6,801 bases of DNA from Nostocaceae cyanobacterium CSSed10_463m (GTDB taxonomy: Bacteria; Cyanobacteriota; Cyanobacteriia; Cyanobacteriales; Nostocaceae), in assembly GCA_003556955.1 (NCBI GenBank), contig PWQB01000093.1, positions 1 through 6,801 on the forward strand, read 5' to 3'. This document shows positions 6,034-6,801 of this stretch, in pieces. Both the position numbers and the translations under genes were made by a program. The notes beneath the pieces are model-generated. The model was not told the origin of the DNA, did not search any database, and was given only the letters and a program-made list of their open reading frames with translations. Within the stretch, counting starts at the first letter, position 1, and every line of letters begins with the position of its first letter.

Positions 6034-6121
6034 TTCTCAGGAAAATGTCGGCAAAACCATTAGCCTCAGTTGTCAGCTGTGGTGACTTAGTGCCATAAAA
6101 ATAATCTGAGACGAGTAGACA

Positions 6122-6801
6122 ATGATGGATGAAAATAAACAGGTAAACAATACAAGCCAGCAATTGGGTGAACCAACAGAGGTAAAGCAATCAATGAAGA
6201 GTGATTTCCCAGCCCAAACTAACTCCAACGACTCTGGCAGCGAGGTTACAGAGTCAGGAACTATTCCAAATAATGTATCGGATGATGCAACAGTTACACC
6301 AGAAGATGGTGTCGCTGCCACTGAGACATCTGAAGTAGATACGGCTGCTTTGGCAGAATTGACTCAACAAATTGAGTCTCTCAAAGTCCAATTAGAAGAA
6401 CGCAGTACTCAATATATGAGGATTGCGGCTGATTTTGAAAATTACCGTAAACGCACCAGCAAAGAAAAAGAAGAGCTGGATTTGCAAGTCAAACGGAATA
6501 CTATTTTGGAATTGCTACCCGTAGTCGATAATTTTGAACGGGCGCGAGCGCACCTCAAGCCCCAAAGTGACGGCGAGATGACAATTCACAAAAGTTATCA
6601 AGGGGTTTATAAACAACTAGTGGAATGCCTCAAACGCATAGGCGTATCCCCAATGCGTCCAGAAGGGGCAGAATTTGATCCTAATCTTCATGAAGCGGTT
6701 ATGCGCGAACCTACGGATGAACATCCAGAAGGTACAGTGTTAGAAGAGTTAGTACGCGGTTATTATTTGGGCGATCGCGTGCTGCGCCATTCAATGGTCA
6801 A
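6122..6801 (+). CDS. grpE: GrpE, nucleotide exchange factor for DnaK (3' end outside the window)
   Basis: The frame runs from ATG 6122 to the window edge: 226 full codons plus two bases, with no stop, so the gene is truncated close to its natural end. GrpE speeds ADP release from DnaK in the cytoplasm. Residues 1-75 are a low-complexity, Ser/Thr/Asp/Glu-rich, probably disordered extension. Residues about 76-125 are a heptad-rich helix ([14 protein letters not shown] 80-93, [15 protein letters not shown] 98-112), the dimerising coiled coil. [11 protein letters not shown] (131-141) and the C-terminal signature [10 protein letters not shown] (185-194), then [18 protein letters not shown] (204-221), are diagnostic. 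The family's usual LRPAMV end reads LRHSMV here. An in-frame TAG two codons upstream (6116-6118) fixes the start to the first ATG or the ATG directly after it. The ribosome site is weak (GAG 6113-6115). dnaK probably follows, by analogy with other bacteria; it is not visible. Confidence 0.95.
   Translation, partial: MMDENKQVNNTSQQLGEPTEVKQSMKSDFPAQTNSNDSGSEVTESGTIPNNVSDDATVTPEDGVAATETSEVDTAALAELTQQIESLKVQLEERSTQYMRIAADFENYRKRTSKEKEELDLQVKRNTILELLPVVDNFERARAHLKPQSDGEMTIHKSYQGVYKQLVECLKRIGVSPMRPEGAEFDPNLHEAVMREPTDEHPEGTVLEELVRGYYLGDRVLRHSMV

Larger units (their letters stand above)
5767..6121. other. Divergent intergenic region between pilB and grpE (355 bp)
   Basis: This region holds no convincing gene on either strand. 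From the pilB side it contains the J-Bac-like motif (5804-5812, minus strand), a possible plus-strand promoter (5835-5862), a two-stem hairpin (5892-5927), and a nested inverted repeat (5942-6033). Close to grpE there is a CATAAAAATAAT stretch (6094-6105) with a TTGTCA 18 bp earlier (6070-6075), a second, weak promoter possibility that would leave a leader of only about 16 nt. I looked for a CIRCE-type heat-shock operator (TTAGCACTC-N9-GAGTGCTAA) and did not see one. Confidence 0.7.

Noticed and set aside
5767..6121. CIRCE operator, riboswitch or known cyanobacterial small RNA.
   Set aside because: No TTAGCACTC/GAGTGCTAA pair and no small-RNA motif I recognise is present; only short inverted repeats are seen.
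6008..6321. Two minus-strand frames (6008-6190 and 6073-6321), one rich in hydrophobic residues.
   Set aside because: They run antisense through the start of grpE, overlap each other, and their hydrophobic look comes from reading the polar grpE N-terminus backwards.
6771..6778. HIP1 octamers (four in the window) as functional sites.
   Set aside because: They are a genome-wide cyanobacterial signature, useful for assigning the organism but not specific to this locus.

Overview
The window looks like chromosomal DNA from a filamentous, probably heterocyst-forming cyanobacterium of the Nostoc/Anabaena type. Four copies of the HIP1 octamer GCGATCGC (77-84, 945-952, 4340-4347, 6771-6778), a heptanucleotide tandem repeat, two interspersed palindromic repeats of a kind common in these genomes, and a pilB-pilT-pilC cluster divergent from grpE all point that way. 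No species can be named from the sequence alone.

Layout. Positions 1-333 (+) are the 3' end of a gene cut by the window edge, tentatively a saccharopine dehydrogenase-like oxidoreductase. A 127-bp gap with a nested inverted repeat (366-440) separates it from a convergent gene for an unrecognised 183-aa protein (461-1012, -). Upstream of that gene lies an array of seven-base repeats (1024-1070), then a hairpin just past the end of pilC. The core is a type IV pilus motor cluster on the minus strand, transcribed pilB (3751-5766), pilT (2433-3560), pilC (1170-2390). A 355-bp intergenic region (5767-6121) separates pilB from grpE, which runs on the plus strand and leaves the window before its stop codon.

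How the genes work together. PilB is the hexameric ATPase that drives pilus extension, PilT the ATPase that drives retraction, and PilC the inner-membrane platform both act on. They form the engine for twitching or gliding motility, hormogonium movement and DNA uptake. GrpE is the nucleotide exchange factor of the DnaK chaperone and is functionally separate; it shares only the divergent intergenic region.

The most interesting signals are: (1) a perfect GGGAATACT 37 nt upstream of pilB, which matches, as I remember it, the J-Bac motif linked to the hormogonium sigma factor SigJ; (2) a second zinc-ribbon-like four-cysteine module at the extreme C-terminus of PilB, the region known in Synechocystis to dock the RNA chaperone Hfq; (3) a heptamer array where the promoter and ribosome binding site of the unknown gene should be; (4) a possibly structured leader upstream of grpE. 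I did not find a wholly new multi-gene system here.
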